Assembly: GCA_950295325.1 (NCBI GenBank)
Contig: OX485807.1
Coordinates: 22,663,666 to 22,727,665, forward strand
DNA from: Polytrichum commune
Lineage: Eukaryota > Streptophyta > Polytrichopsida > Polytrichales > Polytrichaceae
Reading direction: 5' to 3'
Length of the DNA stretch: 64,000 bases
Made by a program: the position numbers and the translations under genes. Positions 1 to 11,079 of the stretch are shown piece by piece. The notes beneath the pieces are model-generated. The model was given only the letters and a program-made list of their open reading frames with translations, searched no databases and was not told the DNA's origin. Each line of letters starts with the position of its first letter. The stretch's first letter is position 1.

Positions 1-308
1 TGCACCACAGGATCGAACTCTCCCCTTTCCTCCTCCTCTTTCTCACTCCCTTCCTCGTCATCTTCCTCCACTTCCGGAACTGCGACCGTGGCGTCCACAT
101 CCTCCTGGGGTTTCATGGAGTTGAATTTGAGAAGCTCATGCTGCCCGGACGATTGCTCGCCTTGCACCATGTCCAAGATATCCGCCAAGCGCGGGTCATT
201 AAGAAGCTCATTCTGCTCCTCCGCAAATGACAGAGAGATGATGGAGGTGGAGATGACGACGGCGAGGAGTGCCACAACGCCCAGGTAGGGTTTGGGCGCC
301 ATCGCCAT
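1..308 (-). CDS. Secreted/ER-targeted acidic protein, 5' end only
   Basis: The minus strand has an open frame from ATG at 308 to the window edge, about 102 codons with no stop. A second in-frame ATG lies two codons later. The first residues, MAMAPKPYLGVVALLAVV, continue hydrophobic to about residue 28 and end in SLSFAEE, which is a typical signal peptide or signal anchor with a small-residue cleavage site. The next 45 residues are mixed polar (ELLNDPRLADILDMVQGE). From about residue 72 the chain is very acidic, with runs of E and D mixed with a few K. Codon use is GC-rich, unlike the AT-rich surroundings, which supports real coding. I do not recognise the family. An ER luminal factor or chaperone cofactor would fit the signal plus acidic composition, but that is inference. 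The rest of the gene lies outside the window. Confidence 0.72.
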   Translation of the reverse strand, partial: MAMAPKPYLGVVALLAVVISTSIISLSFAEEQNELLNDPRLADILDMVQGEQSSGQHELLKFNSMKPQEDVDATVAVPEVEEDDEEGSEKEEEERGEFDPVV

Positions 309-384
309 CCCCCCCTGCTCCACAATCCTCCAACCTCCTTCAATCCCCAACCTTCAATTCCTCACATCCCCCATTGCCCCGCCC

Positions 385-462
385 CTCCCCTCCTCTCCTC
401 TCCTCTCCTCTCCTCTCCTCTCCTCTTCTCTTCTCTTCTCTTCTCTTCTCTTCTCTTCTCTT
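385..462. repeat. Pentanucleotide microsatellite (TCCTC)n then (TTCTC)n
   Basis: About nine TCCTC units switch abruptly to about eight TTCTC units. On the minus strand this is a GAGGA/GAGAA purine tract 80-150 bp upstream of the ATG at 308, so it probably lies in the 5' UTR or core promoter of that gene. Overlapping reading frames here are low-complexity artefacts. Confidence 0.9.
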
Positions 463-605
463 AACCCGCCCTCCTCGCACAGGAAGGCGTGCGCCTTCAC
501 TCTCGCCTGTCACCCCGCAGTCCGGAACTGCGAAAGTGGCGACGCCGTCCAAGTGGTGCGAACCACAGCCGCGGCGAAGCGAAGCGTATCATCGTGCTTG
601 CCAAG

Positions 606-929
606 TACACAAAATATGATATTTAGGGTGTTGATTATATTTAGTGTTGTTACCACCCTACCATGCTCAACACTAATTTTCAATTCTTTCACAATTACTG
701 TTAGACATAAATGTGCCACTACCTTCCCTACTGTCACTTCTCTTATCATATCCTTTTTTTCATATCCTTACTAACACTAAATTCAAACATGTAACTTCCA
801 CATATTACCATAGTTGATATTTAGTGTTTGAGTTTACCATTTAATGTTACTTACTTTCATAGGGTTATTGATATTTAGTGTATGCGTTCGTATTTACTGT
901 ATCAAACACTAAATATCATATTTTGTGTA
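606..929. mobile_element. Palindromic-end MITE, family PalA, copy 1
   Basis: This 324-bp non-coding element is bounded by TA dinucleotides. The left end reads TACACAAAATATGATATTTA and the right end is its inverted complement, ending TATCATATTTTGTGTA. Each end is itself close to a palindrome (CACTAAATAT-N-ATATTTAGTG). The motif ACACTAAAT or its complement recurs several times inside. An inverted copy lies at 33862-34187, and long internal stretches match exactly. TA flanks and this size fit a Tc1/mariner-type MITE, by inference only. Confidence 0.8.
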
Positions 930-1009
930 GCTTAGTTCAAGGTAACTCAATGGTGGGTGAGTGGGTGGATGATTGGCTACATGGGTTTACACTAATAGCT
1001 TATTAGGGC
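930..1009. other. Spacer
   Basis: Short AT-rich spacer between the MITE and the tandem array. No feature seen. Confidence 0.6.
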
Positions 1010-1372
1010 CCAACACCAAAGAAGCTCCCAATTCAAGCGGCCATGTTAATTATTGGTCAAGAGCAAAGCATTATTTGGACCCAAGGAGTATGCATTAAGG
1101 TCCATGACCAAAGAAGCTCCCACATCAAGCGCCCATGTTAGATATTGGTCAAGAGCAAAGCATTATTCTTACCCAAGGAGTCTGCATTAAGGTCCAGGTC
1201 CAAAGAAGCTCCCACATCAAGCGGCCATGTTATTTATTGGTCAAGAGCAAAGCATTATTTGGACCCAAGGAGTTTGTATTAAGGTCCACGACCAAAGAAG
1301 ATCCCATTTCAAGCGACGGTATTATTTGAAAGAGCAAAAATTTTGAACTCAAAGAGCTTACACTAGGGTTTG
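1010..1372. repeat. 92-bp tandem repeat, about 3.7 copies
   Basis: The string CCAAAGAAG(C/A)TCCCA recurs at 1016, 1108, 1200 and 1292, exactly 92 bp apart each time. Each unit also carries GGTCAAGAGCAAAGCATTAT and ACCCAAGGAGT. Units differ by scattered substitutions and the last one decays. A period of 92 is not a multiple of three, so the ORF across it is spurious. Confidence 0.93.
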
Positions 1373-2389
1373 GTCAATGTACCACGAAATGAATAGGTGT
1401 TAATGTGACATCACATTCCTATCAACTCAATCTCGAAAGTCCCAACTCACACACACACACACATAATTTAAGAAACCAATAAATCCAATCTTCAAGCTCC
1501 GAAAGTAAGGTCCATTCACATGATCTTTCTAGACCCTAGGTTCCTTGAATCATGACCATAATGTAAACTCATCCTAAGGTAAGTCCGTCCCGAATACGTT
1601 ACCTTACCTAAGGTAAGCGGACCTAAATTTGGTGAGGCACTCATTTTAAACGGAACATCTATATTTGAGTGGTGTGTAATTAGATGTGGAGTTAAGAATA
1701 AACAACAAAAAGACATGTGTCTAGAAGAGATTGAACTATATGTTCAAAATTTGTTAACCATTCTAGGTTCAACTGATCAATAATGTGACATACAATCACT
1801 CAAAGGTATGAATATGCTTTGTTTCCATGGCCGGCTCTCGAGATTGGGAGCTTGGCATTGACCCATCCCAAGTTGTCACTTGTTGAGGTGTCATTGTCAC
1901 TATGTCCAAGTCCCAAGCCTCACTCCAAAATTTAGATTGACTCGGTCGAGACCCTAAATGCCAATAGAACAATCCCATGAAGCTAAGGAATGTTGGGATA
2001 ATCGAGAGGACCTATACAATTATTTGAAAAGTGAAAGAGGGTCTTCACTTTGATAATAAATAAGACATTCACATGAGCTTCAAAAGTTACAAGGAAAATG
2101 GTTGCTTGCACAATATGCCTTTGTTAACCATCTTGCACTAATTGTATGTTTCATAATCTTATGAGCATTGGGTGTAGAGCTACAAAGTGCCATTTAAGAC
2201 TCACTTACCTTAATCTATAGCTTCCTAACCAACCCATTTTTGGGTTGATGGATGATTTTCTCCCTACATTAACTCCACCTAATTCATTAACTCGGAAATA
2301 GTAACACTCACTAATTGGGATAACCAATATAGCTCAAACTAATGAGTGAGAATTAGTAAACTATAGCTTACTAATTTATATGTTGAGGT
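1373..2389. other. Intergenic, repeat-derived
   Basis: No gene seen. A short (AC)n run lies near 1450. Around 1640-1790 there is a diverged copy of the dispersed family whose tandem form is at 45110-46285: it shares ATATTTGAGTGGTGTGT, a run of AAACAACAAAAAGACATGTG and a following GATTGAACTATATGTTCAAA. Confidence 0.6.
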
Positions 2390-2766
2390 GCACTTAAATA
2401 TGATATTTAGTGGCACCAATTCCAATTGTCTTGCTCCATAACTAATTGTAAATTGCGGCATATTGTTACCAACACTAAATGCTTACCCAACATTATTTGT
2501 CATTCCTTGTAAGTTTTTTGGAGAATTATAAATTTACAATGTTGCAATTACTGTCACTAACCAAGTGATTTTCATCCAAATCTCAATCATCCATGACAAT
2601 ATCTCATCACAAGTTGCTGACATGAGAAGGTAGGGGTTTTGGCCAATGGTTGAACTCATCCATCATCCTTGACAATATTTGTTCACTTATTCATAGGAAT
2701 TGTCATCCAAAAAATTAAGATAGTGACATTAAATGCCATATGACACTAAAGATCATATTTAGTGTA
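2390..2766. mobile_element. Palindromic-end MITE, family PalB, copy 1
   Basis: A non-coding element of about 377 bp. The left end reads CACTTAAATATGATATTTAGTGGCACCAA-like and the right end is ATGACACTAAAGATCATATTTAGTGTA. The internal sequence (ATTGTCTTGCTC near the left end, GTCATTCCTTGTA and TTTTCATCCAAAT in the middle) is shared with 35208-35593 and 44684-45048. The ends resemble those of family PalA, but the interior differs. Confidence 0.78.
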
Positions 2767-3519
2767 GTTAACTTTGCTCACCCTCATGTCCTTAGTTGTC
2801 ATTGATGGTAAGGCCAATTAACACGTTCAAGGGTAAGGCGTAACGATATGTTAACATCATGCTAAAATGTATCTGTAAGTTTAAATAAATATGGTAAGTT
2901 AAAAGTAGTCCCATGCAAACCACGATACAAACAAAATAGACTTATCTCCCAAAATCACCACTATATGCAATCTTTGTTTTGGGTAAGCAATTTCTCCCTC
3001 TATTCCAAAATGATTGTCAGTGTTCTTAATTTTGGTGAGATTAAGGCCCGTTGATCATTGACCAAGTAGTTGTAAGTATGACTCTTAAAATAAATAAGTA
3101 ACAACAACTACTCCAAAACGCCCCCCGAAGTTGCGGTGTCAAAAGATGCTCATTGAAAGTGATGCTCAAAAGGTAATGGCTAAATCTAGTTTTGGATGTA
3201 AATTTCACGACCTTAAATATTTTGAAGTTGGCTTGTTTTTTCATATTCCTTGAATTCATTATAAACTTGAGGACACCATTACCCAAAAAAGGTAGAAAAT
3301 CATCAATTTAATGTTCTATCATATTTAAAACAAATCGTAGACAATTATTGGTTCAATATTACATTCACTTGGTGTGCACTTGTATTGTCTTCTAAAATAT
3401 GTAGATTTTTCTTGAGGATTTTTTTATTAACATAAATTGCTTGGCTTTGTAGATGAATGTGTTTTAAAAATGTTCATGATTTTTTCCTTCACAAAATTCA
3501 AAGTTAGTGTATAGTTTTG
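2767..3519. other. Intergenic, nothing recognised
   Basis: AT-rich sequence without a supported gene. The open frame on the minus strand at 3041-3286 has no recognisable motif and AT-rich codon composition like the background. Confidence 0.5.
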
Positions 3520-4960
3520 AATCACTCTCACTTAAACCCATGCAGGGTACAAGAGCTGCACTTGACCGTGCTTGCACCCTCGTTCCTAAAAAGTCTGAAC
3601 TTGGTGATGATTCATTCTCGTTCCTCATGAAATATACCCAACATTTTTGTTGTAATCATCGAGAAAAGACACCAAGTATCGATTTGTATTTTTTTATTTT
3701 TTTGGTCCAAAAGATGTGTTTGTCCCCATATGTCCGCATGTGTGAGCTCAAGTGCATTCTTGCTCATGGCTTTCATGGTTTTGAAATTTGTTCGGCATTG
3801 CTTCCCCTTGAGACAAGCCTCGCATGTGTGCTTGATCAAAGGCACTTTTGGCACTCAAGTGACTAGCTCCTTTTTTGGTCACGTAGTGCAATCTCGGAAA
3901 GTTTGTATGTTCTAACCTTTTATGCCAAAGGATGTTTTTATCAACTTCAGATGTGCTATTTTGGTAAGGTGTATACTCTTTCTCTTTTCCCAAAACAAGT
4001 TTGAAAAGACCATTTTTCTTGTCCCCTTTGATCTTCATGAGATTCTTACTTGGTTTATCTCTCTCAACCACTTTGCATTCACCTTCAAGAATATAATTGA
4101 TAATATTATAGTTCAGCTATTGCAATGACATATAAAATAATTGTCTTGAGACCAAAAGACGTAGAAAACTTTGGGGATAGATTTTATTTTTCAAAAACTA
4201 GTTTTCAGCTCAACCTTTCCTATTCTTCCAATCTTGTGGACTTGACATTGACCCCTCTACTTTTCCGTCTCATGTTTTAGATGTTATCCTTCCAACATGT
4301 GAAGTGAGTGCTAGTTCCTGAATCAACAAGCCATTCTTCATCAGAGTCTTACTTCATGGTAATAAGATATGCTTCAATCACGTTGACAACTTTCTCACTA
4401 GACTTGCCTTCCTCTTTACTAGAATATTGTTGGAGTTTTCTTTAGTTGAGTCGATCTTCTTATCTTTGACAATATGAGTTTGGTTTTTGGACTTGACTCT
4501 AGTCGCAACTCCCTTGTCTTTCTTCTATGTAGCTATCTTCCTCTTGTACTCCATGGTGCCTTCATTAACATGGATATCTTGACATTCTCGTTCCTAGTGG
4601 CATGCTTGGGGTCTTATATCTATTGCAATTTCTAAGTTTGGGTTTCCTCCTAAATGTGCTAATAGCTTGGGGTCTCTTTGGTCCTCCTTTGTTGAAGCTT
4701 TCACCATGAAGACCTTTGCATCATCTTCATGAGTTTGCAAGGTAGCTAATATGATCTCCTTCTAAAGCAACTTAGCCTTGAGATCTTTGAACATGGGTGA
4801 AATTTTTGTTCTTGCTATAACAAATGTGAAGGACAAATAACTTCTTGGTAGAGCATTTAGTACTAGGTCGATCATATCATCATTAGCAACAATAGTCCAT
4901 GTTGAAAACAACTTGCTTCTCAAATCTTTGATTTTGACAAGAAACAACTCCATCCTTGTC
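3520..4960 (-). pseudogene. Ty1/copia retrotransposon fragment (gag to integrase), decayed
   Basis: Minus-strand pieces follow copia order. At 4953-4762 is a gag segment of the UBN2 kind (MELFLVKIKDLRSKLFSTW, then NALPRSYLSF). Around 4550-4640 is a frameshifted zinc-knuckle remnant with a recognisable ERECQD tail. At 4071-3748 is the GAG-pre-integrase motif LWHKRLEHTNFPRLHYV. At 3854-3612 is CEACLKGKQCRTNF followed by LELTHADIWG, the zinc-binding end and first catalytic Asp of integrase. In another frame comes RYLVSFLDDY, the region of the second Asp. Stops and frame changes separate the pieces. No reverse transcriptase, RNase H or LTR was identified, so this is a truncated fragment. Confidence 0.85.
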
Positions 4961-6274
4961 TATTTCATTTAGTCTCCTATGACTGACATTTAAGTATATT
5001 TGGACAATTTATTTATCCAAAAATAATAAGGGATGTTCACTTGTGGGGAAAAAATATCAAATAACAACATAAACAATAACACGACAATCATAACTTCAAA
5101 TGTTTGTATTCCACGTTTGCCAACCATCATAATTGTGTGGTTTTGCGATCTAGTTTACATCATATTGGCGGTTGAAATTGTCTGAAATTCATGCATATAT
5201 CCAAGTGTACTTAAATCTTAGTTCTACCTTAAAAGGTTTGTTTAAGCATCCTTCGTCTTTGAGAGTTTTACACCTGTCGTATAGAATCCTTCGTGCCTCA
5301 ACATGATCATTGCGATTTTGAATGAGTGGTATAACATTGGATTTGACAGACAAACATATCATGTTGAGGGTCCATGTCCTTGGATAGGCATCCTCCTCTG
5401 GTCTATTGCATGGGTCCCTACTCTAGCTTTATCTATGCCGGATTCATTGGTGTTAGTGCTAGCAAGCATGTTGGTGCTTCTTCCAAATGAGGATGATGTT
5501 GCCATTACAAACTCTAAAGCTTAGTTAGCTGAAGGAGATTCCTTGTGTGGAACTTCCAAATTCCATAGTGTCATTACCTTCTAGCTTCTCGTTCTCTCGG
5601 AGGATCCATGGGTGTCATCTGAGTTGATCTACATATCATTAAGTGAATCCTTGAGAGAGGCTTTGGCTAATCTCGCTTTGCTACCGTGCATGGAGATATC
5701 ACTTCCAAAATTTTAATAACCACATGCATGATAATTAAGGGACAATTTAATTTGTTGGAAACACGGGGTTCAAGAGGTTGTGGGAAAGTCGTAGTAGTCG
5801 ACTGAGAAGAAGAACTTTGTTAGTCTTCGATGCTTTATCGATATATAATCATCTTGTCACCAGTCTGCAATTCTAAGGGACAAACACCTACAACTAGCAT
5901 TGCCTTTACATTTAATGAGCAACGATTCTTGTGAAAAAAAATTCTCAAAGATTAGGGGAATGAAAAGACATGAGCATGTGTACAATTTCCATGAATTGGT
6001 GAATAAAACAAACATTCTTAATCAAATATTTGGAGTGGAGTTTGGAAGAAAAAAAATGTTGTTGCTTTAAAAATAACAAAAACAACACAATAAGATGGAG
6101 AACATATGGGCCTCATTGCACAAGGTGTAGCTTGCAGAAAGCCTTGTGATTTGGGAAATTATAGTCTAGTCTAGACCAACAACCAAGTTATTGCAACCCT
6201 TTGGCAAGGTTCAAACAATTATTACGGCCGTTAAACATGGCACCTTCACCTCGTTGTGAAGTTAAGAAAAGAGT
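4961..6274. other. Intergenic, possible further retroelement flank
   Basis: No supported gene. On the minus strand near 5510-5370 a short frame begins MATSSSFGRSTNMLAS. It could be the N-terminus of the adjacent copia gag, but it stops soon and is not convincing. Confidence 0.4.
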
Positions 6275-7217
6275 GTGGTTCAAGACATTCTAGAGCATAT
6301 GGATCCCAATTCCTTTGTGCACAATGCAATTGCAAGGCCAATATTGGGCGATGATGGCAATGGGGAGGTTCTAAGAGACCATTTGCAATGTGATGTTGTT
6401 CAAACTAAGTTTGGGGAGGGGATTCCGGCATGCCTACATGATGCATTGAAGGAGAAATCGACGATGAAGGACTACATCCAACAAACATACCGGAAAATGA
6501 AGTTTGCCATGTTGTCACCAACTTGTTAGATGAACCTGAGAACCATGTGATTGCACTTGCAATGTGTGCAAAAATTTAGCCGCCCTTGGAGTGTGAGGGG
6601 CATCGTATTTTCAAATCTACCATTGTTTCTCAATTAAATGGTAACCCGTTCTTCCCAAAGGTTAGTATAGCAAAAATCAAACAAAGTCTTTAATTTAACA
6701 ATCATGACAATTGCCTTAGAGCTAGTAGCTCCTCATGTTCAAGTCTCCTACATGTTGGTGGTGATTGTGGCATCCACTTTGTTCAAAGAAATACGACCTT
6801 CTTGACTTATATTATGAAGACAATTGCCAAGCGGGTATGTAGGCATGGGTGTAAGGATGAAAGATAATAGACTCCTACAAGCATTTTACATGCAGAGGAT
6901 GGAGGATCATGATGGTTGGGTTGTGTTCAAGCAATGAAGAGATGTATGGGATCACAATGGGGAATCCTTCGTCAACCAATTGACCTTATTGCACAGGCTA
7001 AAGAATCTCTGAAGAAAAATACCCTTGCATTGTAGTTATGTTGCATTATTATAAGAAATGCAATGGTAGATTTAAGTTTAAATATAAACATACAGACAAT
7101 AAGTGGATTAATGTGGATTGCATCACTTCTACAATAAGGTTGGGTCATGATTCTAACACTGAAGTTTATACTTTGGATAGCCATGATGCTAGCAAACTAA
7201 CAAAATACATAGAATAA
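6275..7217 (+). pseudogene. Unrecognised decayed coding region
   Basis: The plus strand shows open stretches that look protein-like but are broken by stops and frame changes. These include the ORF at 6275-6529 (MVQDILEHMDPNSFVHNAIA at its start) and, near 6830-7200, a frame containing MEDHDGWVVFKQ and then CIVVMLHYYKKCNGRFKFKY, ending TLDSHDASKLTKYIE and a stop near 7215. I do not recognise the family. The repeat-rich setting suggests a relic of a mobile element or an old gene fragment. It could also be chance openness, so confidence is low. Confidence 0.35.
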
Positions 7218-8494
7218 AGAAACTAACATGACAACTTGGGTCATTACAGTCATTAGTGTTGTTGGGTTGGGATTGCACGATTCCCCAAATATGGACGCGA
7301 GCACTAGATGATTAGGTTAGCACAATGGCATAAGTCCATTTTTTTGGAGCGTTATTGGCCCTTTCCTTGAACAAGACCATTATGTATAGTTTGAACCTTG
7401 GCGAATTACGATGTTGACTTAATCCCTGTCACTTTTGAGATGCTACAATTTTTAGTGCACACTCTTTATGCTACCCTAAACTCCTTGAATACTCTTGGTA
7501 ACCGTAGTTGAGTTTCATTTAAGTGTTCAAATTCAATTTCAACATGTGATTTTGCATGCTTTTAGTGGTGATTGCGCTTCTACATCATTGAATGCATTCT
7601 TTCATGCATCCTTCATCGAATGTGGTTGTTGCTTGCTAGAAACATGTATTTTCAAAACGATTGCAAGAGCACTTTGGATGGCGTGTAGTCGACAACTATA
7701 AACATGACTACCCCTAAATTCTTAAAATTGCAGTTTGCAAACATGTTTTCTACTCTCTTTTTAGTTTTTTTAATCTTCTAAGAAATATATACTACACTAA
7801 TTTTCAATCCCCCCCCCCCCTCCAAACGAATAGAAGTAAATGTAGGGTACGAGAAATCAAAACATTGTGGAAATCCAAGTTACCTTTAAACCAAACACCC
7901 TAAGTAATAGCCTCTTTACAAAATTATAAATTAATAAAAAAATTAAATCAACCACAAGTAGCCGCCTAAATGCTTTTATAGAGTGGTCTCCCTAGGATAT
8001 CATGTTGGAATTGTAAGACCAATGCAATCTTACTTTCATATACAATGAGCATATTTGGATGAAAGGGTAAAAAAATTTACATCGGTGGTTCAAGAAAAAA
8101 GTATGAAATCCGACGATCGTGAAAGCGCACGCAACGTGGCCTCACGAGAAGGCAGAAGCTGCTTTCATCGCCCATAGACTTCTTCTCGACAAGTAGACTA
8201 ATTTGAGTAAGTGCGTTTTGTTGCACCCAAAGTGGTGCACAATCACCAAGGGAGACGTGGGATTAACTCCAAAGCTATCAATAAATGGCCTAATGGGTTC
8301 GCTAATCTTGATTGAGCTTTTGAGGACGAATGACAAAGTTTGGATGTAGACATGTTTCCACTTATCTAAGTTGTCATAACTTGGTATGTGTGACTTTGAG
8401 CCTCAATGCAATCATACTCATAAAAGCACAATTTTGAGGAGTGCATGAGCACTCAATGTTGTGTGTGAAGAAACTGTCACATAGAGTAATTTCC
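7218..8494. other. Intergenic, nothing recognised
   Basis: No gene supported. A poly-C run of about 13 lies at 7809. Short open frames (7495-7701 plus, 8142-8336 minus) show no motif. Confidence 0.5.
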
Positions 8495-9083
8495 TAACAT
8501 GTTGTTTACACCTTGGACCACAAAGTCGTTCCAAGGCCTTGTAAAATCTTTGATTTGTTGTTAAACTCGTCCTGGGACCACTTTAGTTTACACCAAGGAA
8601 AAAAATGTCAGAGTGACCATGGATTTCGAGGTTTCCAAAAGACTTTTCAAAGGCCTACATTATCCGTCAACATGGTCCAACGGGTTTTGCAGTGGGAGAG
8701 GCAAAAAAGATGTGCTCTAGTAGAAAAAGGCAAGGGCCCATGGCATAGAAATGTTGATATAATTTTATTTTTGAATTAATTTTCTGGGGGGGGGGGAAGA
8801 AAAGAAGGAGACAAGAGAAGACAAAAGAATGGTCAAACTTGATTTTTTTTTCAAAACTGCCCTTTTTGGGCGTATATTAAAAAAAAATTAGCACATTCAC
8901 TTTTTGGTGCATGGTCATTCCTCTTGGTCCACATTCGGTTTACACCTAGTGAGGGCCCAAAGGCTTTGTAAATTGAGTTCCTAATAAATCAAACCATGGA
9001 AGTTGGACCATCAAGTCATATTGTGGAAAAAGGTCATCTTCCATGGTCCAACTTCATGGTCCATGGTGTAAACTGGCCCTAAC
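8495..9083. mobile_element. Harbinger-like non-autonomous TIR element
   Basis: Near the left end is GTTTACACCTTGGACCA (8504-8520) and the right end carries the inverted copy TGGTCCATGGTGTAAAC (9057-9073) with one mismatch. The right terminus continues TGGCCC then TAA; a TAA also lies at the left edge (8495). TAA target duplication and a GGGCC terminus are known for PIF/Harbinger MITEs. The interior is non-coding and includes a poly-G run near 8786. The left terminus has lost the expected GGGCC. Confidence 0.6.
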
Positions 9084-9249
9084 GCAAAGTTGCGAGTGAC
9101 GTGCTTCATGTGCATGTCTCCTTTCTTTCACATACCCATCAAATCAATTTGTGGGGGAGTTGGCTATGGTTGCTATGGTGGCTACGGTGGCTATGGCTAT
9201 GGTTCATTGGTAGCTTGTAGGTAGTGTGATGTTGCTCAATTGTGAATTT

Positions 9250-10097
9250 GTACATTAACCCTTAACTTCCCAAGCCCATGGAAAGGATTGTTTCGAGTTC
9301 ATTTCACCCGATGTTGGTTGTGGAATGTTCATGGACAAGTTTTGAGGCTAAACTGGGATTTGTCTATAGGATCTTGAACATAGGAGATAAGCTATGACGA
9401 GGGCAAAAATGGGCATGAATAACCCTTGGGATTTTTAGATTATAACAATTGAAGGAAGTGATACATGAGAAAATGCCATGTTTTAACCCCCATAAAAGAC
9501 CTTTGACCAATCAAATTCACCTGGAAAACTAGCGGAAGGCTTGTGTGGTTCACTAGATAGGATCGACTCAATAGTTGAGCATCTCCACAAATTGTCATTC
9601 TAAAATGTGCAAATTTACAATAGGCTAGCCACCTTGCATTTGGAATCATGTAAATAGTCCCATATTTCTAACCACATATATGCAAAAAATTCCTTCAAAC
9701 TTTGAGAGTGTCCAAATGTTAAACTTAACGGTGGATGTGAGCACAAATACCATTTCTACATGAACATCACCAAAAAAAAAAAAACTAAACTAAAATTAAC
9801 ATCTTTGATGTTTATGCAAAGTTTGCATCAAAAGTGGCAACGAGCTAGTCAACACCCTCACATGAGCTCCCAACACAACAAAAACATGACCACTTCCCAC
9901 TTTGACATATTTTTACACGTGCTAATCACCTGCAAATTGCACAGCGCATGTGTCTATGAATAGATATCCATCCATGTTGGCTTCATGTTTATAGTTGATT
10001 TAATTATGGACGAATGAGTTTGGTGGGGTTGATGTAGGGAAGAAATCATCCATCAACTAAAAATTGGTTGCTTGGGAAGGTTAGGGGTTAAAGTGCC
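9250..10097. other. Region bounded by a short inverted repeat
   Basis: TTAACCCTTAACTTCCCAAGC near 9254 is mirrored by GCTTGGGAAGGTTAGGGGTT near 10073, with small indels. The pair could be the ends of an old non-autonomous element of about 0.85 kb. The interior has a poly-A run at 9771 and no gene. Confidence 0.3.
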
Positions 10098-11079
10098 TTC
10101 CCAGGGCCTCCCTACTTAAGCCCGGCTTGGGGTAAATAGGTGGATTCATGGTGTATTTATAATTCCAATGGAAGTTCCAGCAGGGGTACAGACTTTCACC
10201 AGCATTTGAAGATTACTGAGAGGCTATAATTGCCACCCACATTTAAAGTAAACTAGAACTAGAAGCGGACTGGCAAGGCACCAACCAAATAGGCTGAACT
10301 TTGTGCATCGTCACAACACAAGCATATCCACATGATACTTGTAGCAATGACCACCAAAAACACAGGAAGGATCTGCACAACAATATACAATGTTACAATC
10401 AAATGAGACTTGGTTACTGCTACCTTGTTGTGTCCTCTTTATTCTGTACAGAGATTGATGGCAGGTGGTCTCATTACATGAAGAATTGTCTTCAATAGGC
10501 CACAATCAGCTCATAATTGATGTACATACATCCTAAAATCATAAACAACTTGCGCTGTTTATTGGATATAGTGATGTGGGAGGCAAAAGTTGTCCTCACA
10601 AAAGCTCACTGAAGATATACCTATGTTCCTACTATTCTACAAAATCTCCTTCTCTGTAGCAATTACATGGGGCAGAGTAGATAACTGCCACTCTCTCTAT
10701 ATAAATTGATTATTGGAGGTGGATTGGAGGTGGATGCCGAGTTCTCGCCAAACACAACATTTGCTCCTATACTCGTTCTAGTCCTCAACCCAGATGCATG
10801 CACATGATTCAGTAATTTTGGTGTTGCCTGCAACCCTATTCGCGTAGGAGCGGCCCTATTCTTGCGATACGACTTGACAACAAGTAGGAAATCTCAACAA
10901 GGGTGCATGGAACTATTTCACCCATGGTCATACACATAAAAACGTCTGTTGATAATCTGTTAATGCTGCTGAAGTATTAGATAAAATATCAACCCATTGG
11001 AGAATGGCCTCCTAAAATCGGAAAAAAATCCAATTTGTTCAAGAGCTGCTGTGCATGACAGAAGGTGAGTTGTAGAGAC
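10098..11079. other. 3' flank of the pectinesterase gene
   Basis: This is sequence downstream of the minus-strand stop at 11080. It should hold the 3' UTR and poly(A) site; TTTATT, the complement of AATAAA, occurs at 10557, but no site can be fixed. A short duplication of GGAGGTGGATT lies at about 10715-10735. Confidence 0.45.

Noticed and set aside
3507-3866. 119-codon plus-strand frame
   Set aside because: It is the antisense of the copia integrase fragment, whose motifs are on the minus strand.
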